A stretch of 64,000 nucleotides of DNA. Origin: Domibacillus mangrovi (GTDB lineage Bacteria > Bacillota > Bacilli > Bacillales > Domibacillaceae). This document shows positions 34,602 through 45,316 of the stretch, in pieces. Numbering within the stretch: the stretch's first letter is position 1; each line of letters starts with the position of its first letter. Location: NCBI RefSeq assembly GCF_001906925.1, contig NZ_MRWQ01000002.1, positions 33,461 to 97,460 on the forward strand, read 5' to 3'. Position numbers and translations under genes: made by a program. A model generated the notes under the pieces. It was not told the origin of the DNA. It did not search any database and saw only the letters and a list, made by a program, of their open reading frames with translations.

Positions 34602-36332
34602 CTAGAGCGATTTCTCTAATTGAACTAATAAAGCGATCACCTCACTAGAAGCCTTTTCAAGTTTTCCAAACACTTCCTGCGCTTTATCAACATGTCCTTG
34701 TTCATATTCACTCACAGCCTCTTTTGCATACTGATGAACAGCTCGATGAGGTGCTTCAAGATGCTGATAAGGAAGCTGATTTTTTACTTGGTCAGAAAGG
34801 ATGCCATAGTACCATTCTCCCAGGCGGCATTCTTTATGTGATGTTATTTGTTCTGTCTGCATTTTTTCAATTCCAAGTAGTACATTATAGACTTTCCATT
34901 TCCAAAGAAGATGATCTGTTTTGGCCACTTTAATGATATCTTTATCGGTCAGTTTTATATTCGTCACAAAGAAAGATTTTCGGTACTCATCCATTTCTTT
35001 GCTTAAATCAAAAATAATTTCAGCAGTTTGTTTAGCCATATCTTGTGAATTAGTACCCAAGTCAAAAATGGCAGTACCCCGTTCTGCTATTTCCATGACG
35101 GCCGATGTTTGTTCTTCTGTCATTGCTGCAATTTGAGAAGTGGATTGGCTGATGTCCTGCATAGTCGAAACGATTTTTTCTAGTGCTTTATCAGCCTCGG
35201 CAGCTCCAGCTACGCTTTGCTCCACTAATTTACCTGTATTTTCCATTTGTTCCGTCACGAGTTGGGACACTTTTTGTAAACTTTCCATATTACTTGTAAT
35301 TTGCATCGTCTGTTCCTTCGTATGTTCAGCAAGTTTGCGGACTTCAGCTGCTACAACCGCAAACCCTTTCCCATGTTCTCCTGCTCGGGCCGCTTCAATA
35401 CTTGCATTTAAAGCGAGTAAATTCGTTTGATCCGTAATATCACGAATGACTTCTACTACTTTATGTGTCTGTTCAATTTCTTCATTGAGCTGATTCACTT
35501 GTATCGCGACTTGTTTATATACGAAGCCGACTTGTTCAATATCTCCAAGTGACTCATTGATCACCTGTTTACTTTGTTCAGCTGACTCTACCGCTTCATC
35601 AGTTCTTTCTGCTACTTTAACGGAATGATCGGCTACCTCCATAATCGAAGCACTCACTTCTTCCGTAGCAGACGTGACACTGTGGCTTTCCTCAATCATC
35701 TCATTCATCCCAACAATAAGTTGTTTTGTTGTCTCCAAACCCGTCATAGAGTCTAGCATACCGGAAACATCAAATAAAAAGGTTTTAAATGTATCTTCCA
35801 TATATACTTCCACAATGAGCTGCTGGTCAAAAGCAGCCAGTTTTTGAACAGCCAAAATCGTTTCCATCATCCGATCTGGTTTATGATGCAAGTTTTCCAT
35901 TAAAATGGACGTCATAATTTGGATTAACACGTGATGGGCGGAAATAAAATGTTCAGCGGTTAAATGAATCCGGCTATGCACACTGCCGATGATGATTCTA
36001 GTCCTAATATAATCCCGGTTCACATCAGCCTGAAGAAACTGATCAATATATTGTTCCATCGTCTTTCTCAGTCGTTCAACAGTGGAATTTTTAACAATAA
36101 TCTCTTGAAGATGAACCATCGACATAATCTGCTCATAAAAACGGTCCACTATCTCGTTTTTATAAGGCAGCAAAATCGGCAATGATTCTTTTACACACTG
36201 GAGCGTTTCCTTGCTTATGCCTAGAAAGGCCAGTCTTTCTTTCACTCGTTCTCCTACTTCTGTTATATCTGTCGATTGGGCATACGTTGCATATTCACTC
36301 CAAGCCTTTGTTTTTTGTCTAAATATATTCAC
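34602..36332 (-). CDS. Globin-coupled chemoreceptor (HemAT-like) with C-terminal CZB domain
   Basis: A 576-residue soluble receptor with no membrane helices. A globin-coupled sensor domain (about 25-185; [19 protein letters not shown] carries the candidate proximal His) is followed by a methyl-accepting signalling domain (about 220-430; [39 protein letters not shown] hairpin tip) and a chemoreceptor zinc-binding (CZB) domain (about 450-565; [33 protein letters not shown]). HemAT senses O2; CZB domains bind zinc and tune it. B. subtilis HemAT (432 residues) lacks the CZB part, so this is a two-input sensor. Confidence 0.88.
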   Translation of the reverse strand: MNIFRQKTKAWSEYATYAQSTDITEVGERVKERLAFLGISKETLQCVKESLPILLPYKNEIVDRFYEQIMSMVHLQEIIVKNSTVERLRKTMEQYIDQFLQADVNRDYIRTRIIIGSVHSRIHLTAEHFISAHHVLIQIMTSILMENLHHKPDRMMETILAVQKLAAFDQQLIVEVYMEDTFKTFLFDVSGMLDSMTGLETTKQLIVGMNEMIEESHSVTSATEEVSASIMEVADHSVKVAERTDEAVESAEQSKQVINESLGDIEQVGFVYKQVAIQVNQLNEEIEQTHKVVEVIRDITDQTNLLALNASIEAARAGEHGKGFAVVAAEVRKLAEHTKEQTMQITSNMESLQKVSQLVTEQMENTGKLVEQSVAGAAEADKALEKIVSTMQDISQSTSQIAAMTEEQTSAVMEIAERGTAIFDLGTNSQDMAKQTAEIIFDLSKEMDEYRKSFFVTNIKLTDKDIIKVAKTDHLLWKWKVYNVLLGIEKMQTEQITSHKECRLGEWYYGILSDQVKNQLPYQHLEAPHRAVHQYAKEAVSEYEQGHVDKAQEVFGKLEKASSEVIALLVQLEKSL

Positions 36333-36437
36333 CGTTCTCCCCCTTTATTTTTTCATCTTTTCTCAATCATAAATAGTAAATGAGCTGCGATTAGAAAAAA
36401 AGCAATAACACTATTCACTGTCGCGTCCACTTTTTAC

Positions 36438-38567
36438 TTAAATTGTTTCAATAGACTGTTTGAAATAGTTTTCAAATTCGTGAATGGACAATGGTTTACT
36501 AAATAAGAAACCCTGCCCTTGACTGCAGCCGTCTTCACTCAAAGCAATCAACTGCTCTTGGCTTTCAATCCCTTCAGCAATGACATTCAAACCCAGTGTT
36601 TGTGCGATATCCAAGATTGCTTTGACAATCGCCTGGCTTTCCTTATTTTGATCAATGTCCCGAATGAAAGAAGCGTCAATTTTTAATGTATCTACAGGAA
36701 GATGTTTGATGTAACTGAATGAACTGTATCCTGTTCCAAAATCGTCGATGGAAATATGAACGCCTAGCTTTCTAATTTCTTGCAGGGTGGCTATGGCTTG
36801 ATCGATATCCGTAAAAATACTTTCCGTAATCTCAAGCTCCAGCCACTCTGGCTCCAATTCCGTTTCATTTAAAATCTCTTTTATCTTGTCTAATAAGTTA
36901 GATTGATAAAATTGTTTTGTAGACAAATTAACTGATACTCTTAGTGGGGGGTATCCTTGATTCTGCCACTCTTTATTTTGTTTGCATCCATGGCGAAGTA
37001 CCCATTCTCCAAGGGGAAGGATCAACCCAGTTTCCTCAGCTATCGGGATAAACTTGCCTGGTGATATCCTTCCTAACTCTGGATGATCCCAACGTACAAG
37101 AGCTTCCATACCAATTAACTGTCCGCTGGAAAGATTCATTTTAGGCTGATAATCAATATAAAATTGCTCCTGTTGTATCGCTTTTTTCAGTTCATTTTCT
37201 AACAAAATCCGTTCCAATGACCGTTCTTCCATGCCTGGATGGAAGAACATATACCCATTCCTTCCTTGTTCTTTTACAGTATATAGAGCCATGTCTGCTC
37301 GTTTTAATAGGTCATCCACATCTTTTCCATCTGAGGGAAAGAGGGCAATACCAATACTACAAGAAAGGTTGTGTAATTTCCCTTCAGACTCTATCGGCAC
37401 ATGGAAACGTTCTTTAATTCTTTGAGCAATGATTTCCACATCCTCTGTATCGGACACATTTGTCAATAAAATAGTAAACTCATCTCCTCCTATCCGAGCG
37501 ACTAAGTCTGTTGAGCGAAGACACTCCTTAATCCGCTTGGCTGTTTCAATCAGAATAAGATCGCCTATTTCATGTCCGTAGGAATCATTAATATTTTTAA
37601 AGCGATCCACGTCGACAAACATAACGGCTAGTTGTGATGAACTAAGATTGGCTTTATGGACTTCTTTACGCAAATAGTCCATAAAGAACCTTCGATTGGG
37701 CAATTCAGTCAATGTATCATGATAAGCTAATTGATAAATCGTTTGCTCTGTCTTTTTCCTTTCCGATATATCCCGCATCACTAGCACTAACTTTTTCACA
37801 TTTCCAGATGGATCAAAAATAGAATTAACCTTCGCTTCCACATCGACATGATCCCCGCTTTTTGTTAGAATTCGAAATTCTAATTGAGAAGACCCTCTCT
37901 CTTTTGTAATCACGGCTTGAATATTATCAAAGACCCTTTCACGATCTTCTTCATGTACACATTGAAATAAAGAACTTAGACTTAACTCCATCTCTATCAA
38001 GTCGTACCCTAATAGGGCCATGTGAGAAGGTGATATGTATAATAAACGCCCCTCTTTATCAATGGTTAAAATCAAGTCTGACGAATTTTCAGTAATTAAT
38101 CGATACTTTTCCTCACTTTTTCTTATCTCTTCTTCCATTCTTTTCCGAAGAGTAATATCATTTCGTATCGAGATATATTGATATGGCTTTCCGCGAGCAT
38201 TTAAAAATGGCACAATGGTTGTATCGACCCAATAAAATGAACCATCCTTAGCCTTATTCCTTATTTCACCTCTCCAAATGTCTCCTGATCCAATCGTAGC
38301 CCACATGTTCTTGAAAAAATCTCGAGAATGATAGCCCGAATTTAAAATCCGATGATCTCGACCCAATATTTCTTCCAGTTCATATTGAGAAATTTCACAG
38401 AATTGATCATTAGCATAAAGAATTATCCCTCGCTGATCCGTTATCGCTACAATCGATGATCGATCCAAAGCATACTTAACATCAGCTAACTCTCTCAAAA
38501 CATCGTCCATTTTTTCCTTATCCTTGTCTCTTAATGATTTCGAAACAACTACCGAACAGTTCTCCAT
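36438..38567 (-). CDS. PAS-PAS-GGDEF-EAL cyclic-di-GMP protein
   Basis: A 709-residue cytoplasmic protein. Two PAS domains (about 30-145 and 150-270, each followed by a PAC motif), a GGDEF domain (about 280-440, active-site [10 protein letters not shown] intact) and an EAL domain (about 455-705, [10 protein letters not shown], with ESIFTDID and DDFGTGYSS catalytic loops). Both diguanylate cyclase and phosphodiesterase sites look intact, so it may do both. AGGGGAT lies 5 bases before the ATG. It is next to the globin-coupled receptor; a fragment of a paralogue remains at 19874-19970. Confidence 0.93.
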   Translation of the reverse strand: MENCSVVVSKSLRDKDKEKMDDVLRELADVKYALDRSSIVAITDQRGIILYANDQFCEISQYELEEILGRDHRILNSGYHSRDFFKNMWATIGSGDIWRGEIRNKAKDGSFYWVDTTIVPFLNARGKPYQYISIRNDITLRKRMEEEIRKSEEKYRLITENSSDLILTIDKEGRLLYISPSHMALLGYDLIEMELSLSSLFQCVHEEDRERVFDNIQAVITKERGSSQLEFRILTKSGDHVDVEAKVNSIFDPSGNVKKLVLVMRDISERKKTEQTIYQLAYHDTLTELPNRRFFMDYLRKEVHKANLSSSQLAVMFVDVDRFKNINDSYGHEIGDLILIETAKRIKECLRSTDLVARIGGDEFTILLTNVSDTEDVEIIAQRIKERFHVPIESEGKLHNLSCSIGIALFPSDGKDVDDLLKRADMALYTVKEQGRNGYMFFHPGMEERSLERILLENELKKAIQQEQFYIDYQPKMNLSSGQLIGMEALVRWDHPELGRISPGKFIPIAEETGLILPLGEWVLRHGCKQNKEWQNQGYPPLRVSVNLSTKQFYQSNLLDKIKEILNETELEPEWLELEITESIFTDIDQAIATLQEIRKLGVHISIDDFGTGYSSFSYIKHLPVDTLKIDASFIRDIDQNKESQAIVKAILDIAQTLGLNVIAEGIESQEQLIALSEDGCSQGQGFLFSKPLSIHEFENYFKQSIETI

Positions 38568-39567
38568 TATTTATCCCCTATGACATTAAATTTTTATGAG
38601 TCTGTCAGATAAGTTCTCTATCCGGATACACAAAAAACCGACCTGTGAAAAATAGCAGAGTCGGTTGCACTACTCGCTCCCAGTCATCTAAAATGCCCAT
38701 ATACAGATGAATGTTCATCGCTTCCATCCTTATTTCATTTAATTCATTTGTCAAAAAAGAACTGTATTTGTCAAACTATACCTTGATTATAGCTATTGAA
38801 GTTCGAAAGTCAACAAGTATGCCGGTATATTATACCATGGATATAATAGGTCTAAAATAGTAGTATTACTTCATTTCTTCTGTCTCTTCATCATGACTCT
38901 CTTTCAAATTCATCGCTTAATAAAGAGCATTTTCAGTACGTTTTTTCGTTGATTTCTTCGTATTTATAGCGTTCTTTCTTTTCTGCTGACAACAATGATG
39001 AGCATTCTTTCCTTCTAGAATCAATTGAATGGCTTCTTCAAAACTGTAAAAAATCACATGAAAACCCAATTGAATTTGTTTCACTTTTTTATAGAGTCTA
39101 AAATAATGACTTATAGCCGGCACGTATTAAATAGTAGTTAGATAAAGCTAAAAAGGAGGGGCGAAAAAAATTTCAATTTTTATGTATAAATTTCTCTCGA
39201 TTGATTAAACTATTATTATGTAACATTGTTCCTGCGTATATACCCTTTCTAATTCCTTTTACATCCGAAGAATTATTCGGTTTTTTTTGCATAAACTCCC
39301 CTTTATTCACCGTAAAAATATTTTTTTCTTTCCTATTAAAGTTAGATAGGACTAAATATTTGGCTGTTTCACATAAAACAGCTACTCCCGCATGATCATG
39401 TTCCCCTAAAACTCTGGATAAAGATTTATCTTATTGTGAAAAATATAAAAGGTTTCATTTTTTGAGTAAACGAATACTATGGTCCACTCGTAATAAAGTG
39501 AAAAGATCAAATGATTTTAGATCAGCAGACTTTCTGCAAAATAAAAAGAAAAGGTGGTTTCTGAAAT
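38568..39567. other. 1-kb region without a clear gene
   Basis: Contains a terminator (38630-38667), a perfect palindrome GGTATATTATACC at 38824-38836, a doubtful 68-codon minus-strand frame (38917-39123) without good coding features, and the yyaC upstream region. Confidence 0.4.
38630..38667 (-). terminator. Intrinsic terminator
   Basis: The minus strand reads AACCGAC, loop, GTCGGTT followed by TTTT. No confirmed gene lies directly upstream of it on that strand. Confidence 0.65.
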
Positions 39568-40128
39568 ATGAGGCAATTTGCAGATGAAGCGTTATTTGTT
39601 TACCATATGAAAAACGAATTAAAGCGTATTATCGCGGATAAACAAGAGATGGTCTTCGTTTGCATTGGTTCTGACCGCTCTTCTGGGGACAGCTACGGCC
39701 CGTTTGTCGGATCAAAGCTAAAAGAAAACTTTTTCATCAGAAAATATACTCATGTCTCGGTGTATGGCTGTTTGGATCAACCCGTTCACGCTAAAAACTT
39801 GGCAGAAACAGTTCAACAAATTCAGCAAAATCACAAAAATACAACCGTTATTGCCATTGATGCCTGCCTTGGCTCATCCAACTATATAGGAACTATTCAA
39901 CTCAAAAAAGGACCCATGAAACCAGGATCAGGGGTTCAAAAAGACCTTCCGCCTATCGGAGATTATAGCATTTCAGGGATTGTCAATACAGGAGGGTTTC
40001 TTCCTTTGCAAGTTCTTCAATGCACACGCCTTTCACTCGTTTACAAAATGGCCAACAAAACCGCTGATTTTATCGTAAGGGCCCTTTTTGAATTGGAATA
40101 CGAAAAAAAGAAAATACAAGCCGTATAA
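39568..40128 (+). CDS. yyaC: YyaC-type spore protease (DUF1256)
   Basis: A 186-residue protein of the YyaC family, a GPR-related spore protease group. Motifs are FVCIGSDRSSGDSYGPFVGSKL near residue 31, VIAIDACLG near 95, and GSGVQKDLPPIGDYSISGIVNTGG near 120. Found only in endospore formers, it supports the taxonomic call. AAAGGTGG lies upstream of the ATG. It is monocistronic, and a GCCCGCC/GGCGG hairpin near 40169-40190 may terminate it. Confidence 0.9.
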   Translation: MRQFADEALFVYHMKNELKRIIADKQEMVFVCIGSDRSSGDSYGPFVGSKLKENFFIRKYTHVSVYGCLDQPVHAKNLAETVQQIQQNHKNTTVIAIDACLGSSNYIGTIQLKKGPMKPGSGVQKDLPPIGDYSISGIVNTGGFLPLQVLQCTRLSLVYKMANKTADFIVRALFELEYEKKKIQAV

Positions 40129-40234
40129 CACCTTCTTAGCATGATTGACTTGCCTATTCCTTAACGATGCTGCCCGCCAGATAGAGAAGGGCGGTATTTC
40201 TTTAAAGTAGTTATGTTTCATGACTAGTCGCGGC

Positions 40235-40391
40235 ATAAAGTGAAACTTCATTCAGTGGAGGTTTTCTTCATCCCCCACTGAATGTTAGTTGAACCAATCG
40301 GGCTTTTACGGGCAGTTGATCCCCCGCTTATCCTCCTTTTCTTTTCGACGGCTTGAAGTGGGGGTCTCACTGCCCGTTAATGCGGGATAAA
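40235..40391 (+). repeat. Structured dispersed repeat, copy C (short form)
   Basis: An internally deleted copy: the left hairpin region ATTCAGTGGAGG/CCCCACTGAAT is followed directly by GTTGAACCAATCGGG and the terminal ACGGGCAGT/ACTGCCCGT stem, with CCCCCGCTT/AAGTGGGGG inside it. It has the same deletion breakpoints as copy E. Confidence 0.82.
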
Positions 40392-40408
40392 AGAAACCCC
40401 ACTGCCTA

Positions 40409-40992
40409 TTAAAATGATTCTAGAAACTCCTTCAACTCTCCAAATGGTACAGCAAAAACATCTTTGTAGCCATATTGATCCTTATCCTCTTGCTCCTCCA
40501 CAACGCTAGCAAACTTCTGATAAAGCCGGTGAACATACGTGTCATGACGATACACATGGAAGCGCACTTCTTTCACGTCAGAACGTTCATAAGAGCAGCG
40601 TCTTCGTTTGTGTAAGCATCATATACAACATTCCGATTATTTCCATCACCGTAAATCCGTCACCAAAGGCTGACCAGTTCCGAAAAAAGAACAATACAAA
40701 CGTTTCGAACTCTTCCTCTGTCACACAAGGAACGACCTTCACATTCGTCCACTTCCCTTTTTCAAAAATCTGCACAAGCGTTCCGTCCTGACATTCTCCC
40801 TTGATACTCAAGTCTGCCTAACCGATCGATCATCAAGTCATAATGGACGAAGCTTGAATTAATGCCAACCGCATCCCGATCCTCATGCGTCATACTATCT
40901 CCATCTTGTAGCCCCGCTGTATACGCATTGCCAAGCGCAATGTGGCAGGAAGCATTCCCATCAAATAACGGCTGAATAATCATTAGTATCAA
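40409..40992 (-). pseudogene. Decayed M29-type aminopeptidase and adjoining gene remnant
   Basis: From 40992 downward the minus strand reads GNASCHIALGNAYTAGLQDGDSM...NSSFVHYDLMID, which resembles the C-terminal region of M29 (AmpS/PepS) aminopeptidases; after a frameshift it continues SIKGECQDGTLVQIFEKGKW. Nearer 40409, in other frames, are VTEEEFETFVLFFF and later DVKEVRFHVYRHDTYVHRLYQKFAS and FGELKEFLESF before a stop; this second part belongs to an unrecognised gene. Several frameshifts and no starts: non-functional. Confidence 0.6.
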
Positions 40993-41130
40993 TTTCTTAG
41001 CCTGTACATCTTAAGAAAGATTGTTTCTTTATACAATAGCTGGGTAACATAATAAGATGTAAGGATGAAACAAGTCCTTCGTTCGCAATTCAAAATATAA
41101 TGATGAAATTAAATATCAGGGAGGACAATG

Positions 41131-41958
41131 ATGGGAACAACACCGGACAAACGTATTCAATTACACGATTTTAACAACCTGACAAAAACGCTTAGTTTTA
41201 ATATGTATGATGTATGCTGGACCAAGTCAAAAGAAGAACGCGAAGCCTATATCGAATATATAGATGAGCAATATAATGCAGACCGATTAACCGATATTTT
41301 AAAAAGTGTTACCGATATTGTTGGCGCGCACGTATTGAATGTCGCCAAGCAAGACTATGTACCTCAAGGAGCTAGTGTGACCTTATTGATTTCAGAAGGA
41401 CCCGTTGCAGAAGCGCCGACAGAAGCATTCAAAGAATCACCTGGTCCTCTTCCGGAATCTGTTGTATTGGCATTAGATAAGAGTCATATTACCGTTCATA
41501 CGTATCCAGAATACCATCCTAATGAAGGTATCAGCACATTTAGAGCAGATATTGATGTGTCTACTTGTGGAGAAATTTCACCACTTAAAGCATTAAATTA
41601 TCTGATTCATTCGTTTGATACAGATATTATGACGATGGATTATCGCGTTCGCGGCTTTACGAGGGATATTAACGGCAATAAGTTATTTATTGACCATGAC
41701 ATTAGTTCCATCCAAAACTACATCCCAGAAGAGATAAAACACCTATATGACATGATTGACGTAAATATTTATCAAGAAAATATTTTCCACACCAAATGTA
41801 AATTGCGAAAATTTGACTTAGACAATTACTTATTCGGGCACACGAAAAAAGATTTACGTGATGATGAAATAAAAGACATAACAAAAAAATTGCATCACGA
41901 AATGGATGAAATATTTTATGGAAAAAATATAACACCTGGCTCAATAGGGGGAAATTAA
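41131..41958 (+). CDS. speD: S-adenosylmethionine decarboxylase, large (E. coli) form
   Basis: A 275-residue proenzyme. The self-cleavage site [13 protein letters not shown] matches the E. coli-type KSHICVHTYPE; cleavage before Ser (about residue 118) gives the pyruvoyl cofactor. It decarboxylates AdoMet for spermidine synthesis. The B. subtilis enzyme is the short 126-residue form, so this is a different class. Two ATGs are adjacent; the second (41131) is 6 bases from GGGAGG and preferred. A strong terminator follows at 41974. Confidence 0.93.
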   Translation: MGTTPDKRIQLHDFNNLTKTLSFNMYDVCWTKSKEEREAYIEYIDEQYNADRLTDILKSVTDIVGAHVLNVAKQDYVPQGASVTLLISEGPVAEAPTEAFKESPGPLPESVVLALDKSHITVHTYPEYHPNEGISTFRADIDVSTCGEISPLKALNYLIHSFDTDIMTMDYRVRGFTRDINGNKLFIDHDISSIQNYIPEEIKHLYDMIDVNIYQENIFHTKCKLRKFDLDNYLFGHTKKDLRDDEIKDITKKLHHEMDEIFYGKNITPGSIGGN

Positions 41959-41973
41959 TATCATTTTTTTGCC

Positions 41974-42020
41974 ACAAACCAAAATAAGCACACTTTCATG
42001 TGTGCTTATTTTGGTTTGTT
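41974..42020 (+). terminator. Terminator of speD
   Basis: A 20-bp perfect stem beginning ACAAACCAAAATAAGC and ending GGTTTGT around a 6-base loop. Confidence 0.88.
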
Positions 42021-42100
42021 AAAGTACTTGTTATGAAATTTTGCAGATTGCATATGACACGGGAAAACTCACTTGAATGCATTAACAATACGACTGCGTT

Positions 42101-43084
42101 TTATTTAGCTACTTGAGCATCAATACGTTTTTCGCTCATCAAATTACTGACTGTACCTAGTTCGTACCCTTTTGCCTGAATCTCCGTTATCATGGACTCT
42201 AGCCCTTCTGCAACAGGCTTTGTCGGATGCATTAGAACCATTGAGCCGTTCTCCACTTTTGATACTACTCGGCTAACCATTTCCGAAGTCGCTGGTTTTT
42301 TCCAATCAATCGTATCGACCGTCCATAAAATCGTTTTCATGCCAAGTTGATCCGCGACATTCACCGTTACTTGATTAAAACTTCCGCTTGGCGGAGCAAA
42401 CCACTTCGGCTTTATACCAAGTGTTTCTTCAATGACATCATTCGTTTTTTTCAATTCATCCATTGTTTCTTCTTGAGAGCGTTGGTTGAGATCAGGATGA
42501 CTATAAGCGTGGTTGCCAATTTCATGACCCTCTTCACGAATCGTCTGAACTAGATCGGGATTCTTTTTCACCCAACTACCATCAAAGAAAAACGTTGCCT
42601 TCGTTTGAAGATCATTTAACGTTTTAAGAATTTTCGGGATGTACTCATTGCCCCAGGCGACGTTAATTAACAGAGCCACCATCGGTTTTTCCGGGTTGCC
42701 TCTATAGATCGGTTCGGGTCCTAAATCTTCCAAATGAACATTTGGTGAAACTTCCTTATAAACGATTTTGGTTACGTCAAAACCACCGCTTGCTTTCATT
42801 TTTTGATAACTTGCTTTACGATTTACCTCTAATCCGTTGTACCCAGGTATCGCCTTCCATACGCTGTCGACTTTTGCATCAATCGGCGCCATATTATATT
42901 TTTCACTGTAGGCTTGAATTTTTTTATAGAGGGCATCTTTACGGACCTCTGCAAAAGTTGTCATGACATTTTCACTATCAGGCTTTACATACACGTCTCG
43001 AGTATTATCGTTAAGTATAGCGCCCAACGTCAATACTAACGCACACACAAGGAATATAAAGGGCACACCATATTTTCTGTTCAT
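42101..43084 (-). CDS. YlxY-like polysaccharide deacetylase-fold protein
   Basis: A 327-residue protein with an N-terminal membrane anchor or signal (VPFIFLVCALVLTLGAIL, about 6-23) and a C-terminal NodB fold (about 120-300). The metal-binding NHAYSHPD is kept, but the first NodB motif reads ALLINVAWGNEY where active enzymes have TFDD, so the catalytic Asp is missing. FAPPSGSFN, VDTIDW and GSMVLMHP motifs follow. YlxY-type proteins sit in this subgroup, which may be non-catalytic. The start at 43084 has GGAGGGG 6 bases upstream, better than GTG 43099. Confidence 0.82.
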   Translation of the reverse strand: MNRKYGVPFIFLVCALVLTLGAILNDNTRDVYVKPDSENVMTTFAEVRKDALYKKIQAYSEKYNMAPIDAKVDSVWKAIPGYNGLEVNRKASYQKMKASGGFDVTKIVYKEVSPNVHLEDLGPEPIYRGNPEKPMVALLINVAWGNEYIPKILKTLNDLQTKATFFFDGSWVKKNPDLVQTIREEGHEIGNHAYSHPDLNQRSQEETMDELKKTNDVIEETLGIKPKWFAPPSGSFNQVTVNVADQLGMKTILWTVDTIDWKKPATSEMVSRVVSKVENGSMVLMHPTKPVAEGLESMITEIQAKGYELGTVSNLMSEKRIDAQVAK

Positions 43085-43310
43085 TCTCTTCCCCTCCACA
43101 CAATAATTTCATCATCGTATGCTGATGGTAGTAGGTTTCCCATTCGCTGGAGGACTATGCTGTATAAAAATTAACCCTGATTCTTTTCATCAAACGGTTT
43201 AGAATACTATCACAATCGCCGCATAACCATACAGGTAAGAGGCAGTGTGCAAAGTTCACTTATTTTTAGTCTTCTATTTTAGTGATATAGCAAAATATGA
43301 GGAGGTCTTT

Positions 43311-44669
43311 ATGCAAAAAAACGAAAAGCCAATAGAATTACAACGCGGACTGGAACAAAGACATATTACATTAATGTCTTTAGGAGCTGCGATCGGAGTT
43401 GGTTTATTTTTAGGCTCTGCTACGGCGATCAAGTTAGCAGGACCTGCTATTATACTTTCCTATGCAATCGGCGGAATTGCAATCTTTTTTATTATGCGTG
43501 CACTTGGAGAAATGGCGATCCAAAACCCAGTAGCAGGATCTTTTAGTCAATATGCACACGATTATATAGGGCCTCTTGCGGGATATATAACGGGATGGAA
43601 TTACTGGTTTATGTGGATTATTACTTGCATGGCCGAAATCACTGCAGTTGGGATCTATATGGAGTACTGGTTTTCTGATATTGCACGCTGGATATGGGCT
43701 CTTTCTGCATTAATTATTGTAACGTCCGTAAATTTCATGGCGGTAAAAATGTACGGCGAGTTTGAATTTTGGTTTACGCTTGTTAAAGTCATCACCATTT
43801 TATTCATGATTGCGATTGGGTTTGGCATGATTATGTTTGGCATTGGTAATGGTGGCATCGCTACAGGGATCCATAATTTATGGATTCATGGCGGATTTTT
43901 CGCAAATGGGTACTTAGGTGTTTTCATGTCCTTGTCAATGGTCATGTTTGCTTACGCAGGTATAGAAATGATCGGGATTACAGCAGGAGAAGCCAAAAAT
44001 CCTACAAAATCATTGTCCAAAGCGATTGACACTGTTTTTTGGCGTATTCTTGTTTTCTATGTCGGAGCATTGTTTGTGATCATGTCGATCTATCCTTGGA
44101 CCGAGCTTGGCACAGGCAGCCCTTTTGTCCTAACATTCAACAAAGTAGGAATACCCGGTGCCGCTGGTATCGTAAATTTTGTCGTGCTGACTGCGGCTCT
44201 CTCTTCTTGTAATAGCGGTATTTTTAGTACAGGCCGTATGCTGTTTAATTTGGCTCAACAAGGTGAAGCACCGGCTAAATATAAGAAGTTATCCAAAATC
44301 GGAATACCGAGTGCTGCCGTGCTTGCTTCTTCAGGAGCTTTATTAGTCGGAGTGGCTCTTAACTATTTAGTACCAGGGAAAGTATTTATATGGATGACCA
44401 GTATCGCTACATTTGGGGCTGTTTGGACATGGGCTATTATTTTAATAGCTCAAATTCGTTACCGTACACGTTTACCTCTGGAAAATCAAAAACAACTCTA
44501 TTACAAAATGCCTTTCTTCCCTTATAGTTCTTATTTAACCCTCGCTTTTTTAGGTTTTGTCGTTATAATGATGGGCTTTTTCCCCGATACACGTATCGCG
44601 CTTCTATTTGGTCCGTTATGGTACGGCAATTTAATTGCCTTTTACTATTGGAAAAAGTCTTCATCCTAA
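43311..44669 (+). CDS. Amino-acid permease (APC family, ProY/AapA-like)
   Basis: A 452-residue, 12-helix amino-acid/proton symporter of the AAT family. It has RGLEQRHITLMSLGAAIGVGLFLGSA and ALGEMAIQNPVAGSFSQYAHDYIGP near the N-terminus and AGIEMIGITAGEAKNPTKSL in the middle. Substrates in this group include proline, alanine, GABA or aromatic amino acids, and sequence alone does not decide. The start at 43311 follows GAGGAGG by 5 bases; an upstream ATG at 43245 lacks a site. A terminator follows at 44705. Confidence 0.9.
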   Translation: MQKNEKPIELQRGLEQRHITLMSLGAAIGVGLFLGSATAIKLAGPAIILSYAIGGIAIFFIMRALGEMAIQNPVAGSFSQYAHDYIGPLAGYITGWNYWFMWIITCMAEITAVGIYMEYWFSDIARWIWALSALIIVTSVNFMAVKMYGEFEFWFTLVKVITILFMIAIGFGMIMFGIGNGGIATGIHNLWIHGGFFANGYLGVFMSLSMVMFAYAGIEMIGITAGEAKNPTKSLSKAIDTVFWRILVFYVGALFVIMSIYPWTELGTGSPFVLTFNKVGIPGAAGIVNFVVLTAALSSCNSGIFSTGRMLFNLAQQGEAPAKYKKLSKIGIPSAAVLASSGALLVGVALNYLVPGKVFIWMTSIATFGAVWTWAIILIAQIRYRTRLPLENQKQLYYKMPFFPYSSYLTLAFLGFVVIMMGFFPDTRIALLFGPLWYGNLIAFYYWKKSSS

Positions 44670-44704
44670 CAAAATGGGTTAACGAATATCTTATTAACAA
44701 ATAT

Positions 44705-44742
44705 AAAAAGCTTATTCATTAAGATTGAGAATAAGCTTTTTT
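44705..44742 (+). terminator. Terminator of the amino-acid permease gene
   Basis: AAAAAGCTTATTC, 10-base loop, GAATAAGCTTTTTT. Confidence 0.85.
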
Positions 44743-45154
44743 AATGTTTATATACATTTTATTCCCCTTATTTCCAAAAAAATCATGGAAAAGTATACCG
44801 ATTTCCATCCTCTCGTTACATCATATATTATTATGATAAAACACCTGTTGATCCCCCTGCTTACCCTTCTTTTCTTTTCGAAAGCTTGAAAAAGGGATCT
44901 TACTGCCCGTTAATGCGGGATAAACTAGGTCTATTATTGACTGATTATTCTAGTGTAAAAAGTTGATTAGTTAATTAAATTAGTTACACTGTTTTTACGC
45001 AAGTATGCCCTTTTCAGTTCTTATAGGCGGGGATTTCTCGGCTTTTTTTCTTTCCATTTTAAATATTTTGATTATTACAAAAAATTGTTTCTTTTTTAAG
45101 TACAATAAATTATAATTCTCCTAATATAGTTAAGTTTATAGGGGGGATTTCATA
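44743..45154. other. Upstream region of the first Spo0E gene
   Basis: Contains truncated repeat copy D (44841-44924) and a GGCGGGGATTTCTCGGCTTTTTTT stretch near 45027 resembling a decayed terminator. Otherwise nothing is recognised. Confidence 0.45.
44841..44924 (+). repeat. Structured dispersed repeat, copy D (3' fragment)
   Basis: Only the last part is present: GTTGATCCCCCTGCTTACCC, the CTTTTCTTTTCGAA loop segment, and the right end TTACTGCCCGTTAATGCGGGATAAA (in two parts). The left arm of the terminal stem is lost. It lies about 230 bases upstream of the first Spo0E gene. Confidence 0.8.
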
Positions 45155-45316
45155 ATGCAATTTAAAGATAATTTCGATGAGTTAATTATGCGTATTAATG
45201 ATCTTCGTAATCTGATGGTTTCTGCCGGCATAACCAATGGTCTTAGTAGTAATGAAACCCTAAAATATAGCGAAGAACTAGACAAATTAATTATTCAAGT
45301 CCAATTGCAAAATTAA
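45155..45316 (+). CDS. Spo0E-family aspartyl-phosphate phosphatase
   Basis: A 53-residue protein with the Spo0E signature LKYSEELDKLIIQVQ (SxELD motif), preceded by a helix IMRINDLRNLMVSAGI. Spo0E proteins dephosphorylate Spo0A~P and delay sporulation. GGGGGGA lies 8 bases upstream of the ATG. A closely related paralogue is at 53224-53391; both have similar leaders (GGGGAGATTTCAT-like) and both lie downstream of a copy of the structured repeat. Confidence 0.9.
   Translation: MQFKDNFDELIMRINDLRNLMVSAGITNGLSSNETLKYSEELDKLIIQVQLQN

Noticed and set aside
38917..39123. A 68-codon minus-strand frame
   Set aside because: Very basic, no ribosome site, and no recognisable motif; not enough to call a gene, although a terminator lies downstream at 38630.
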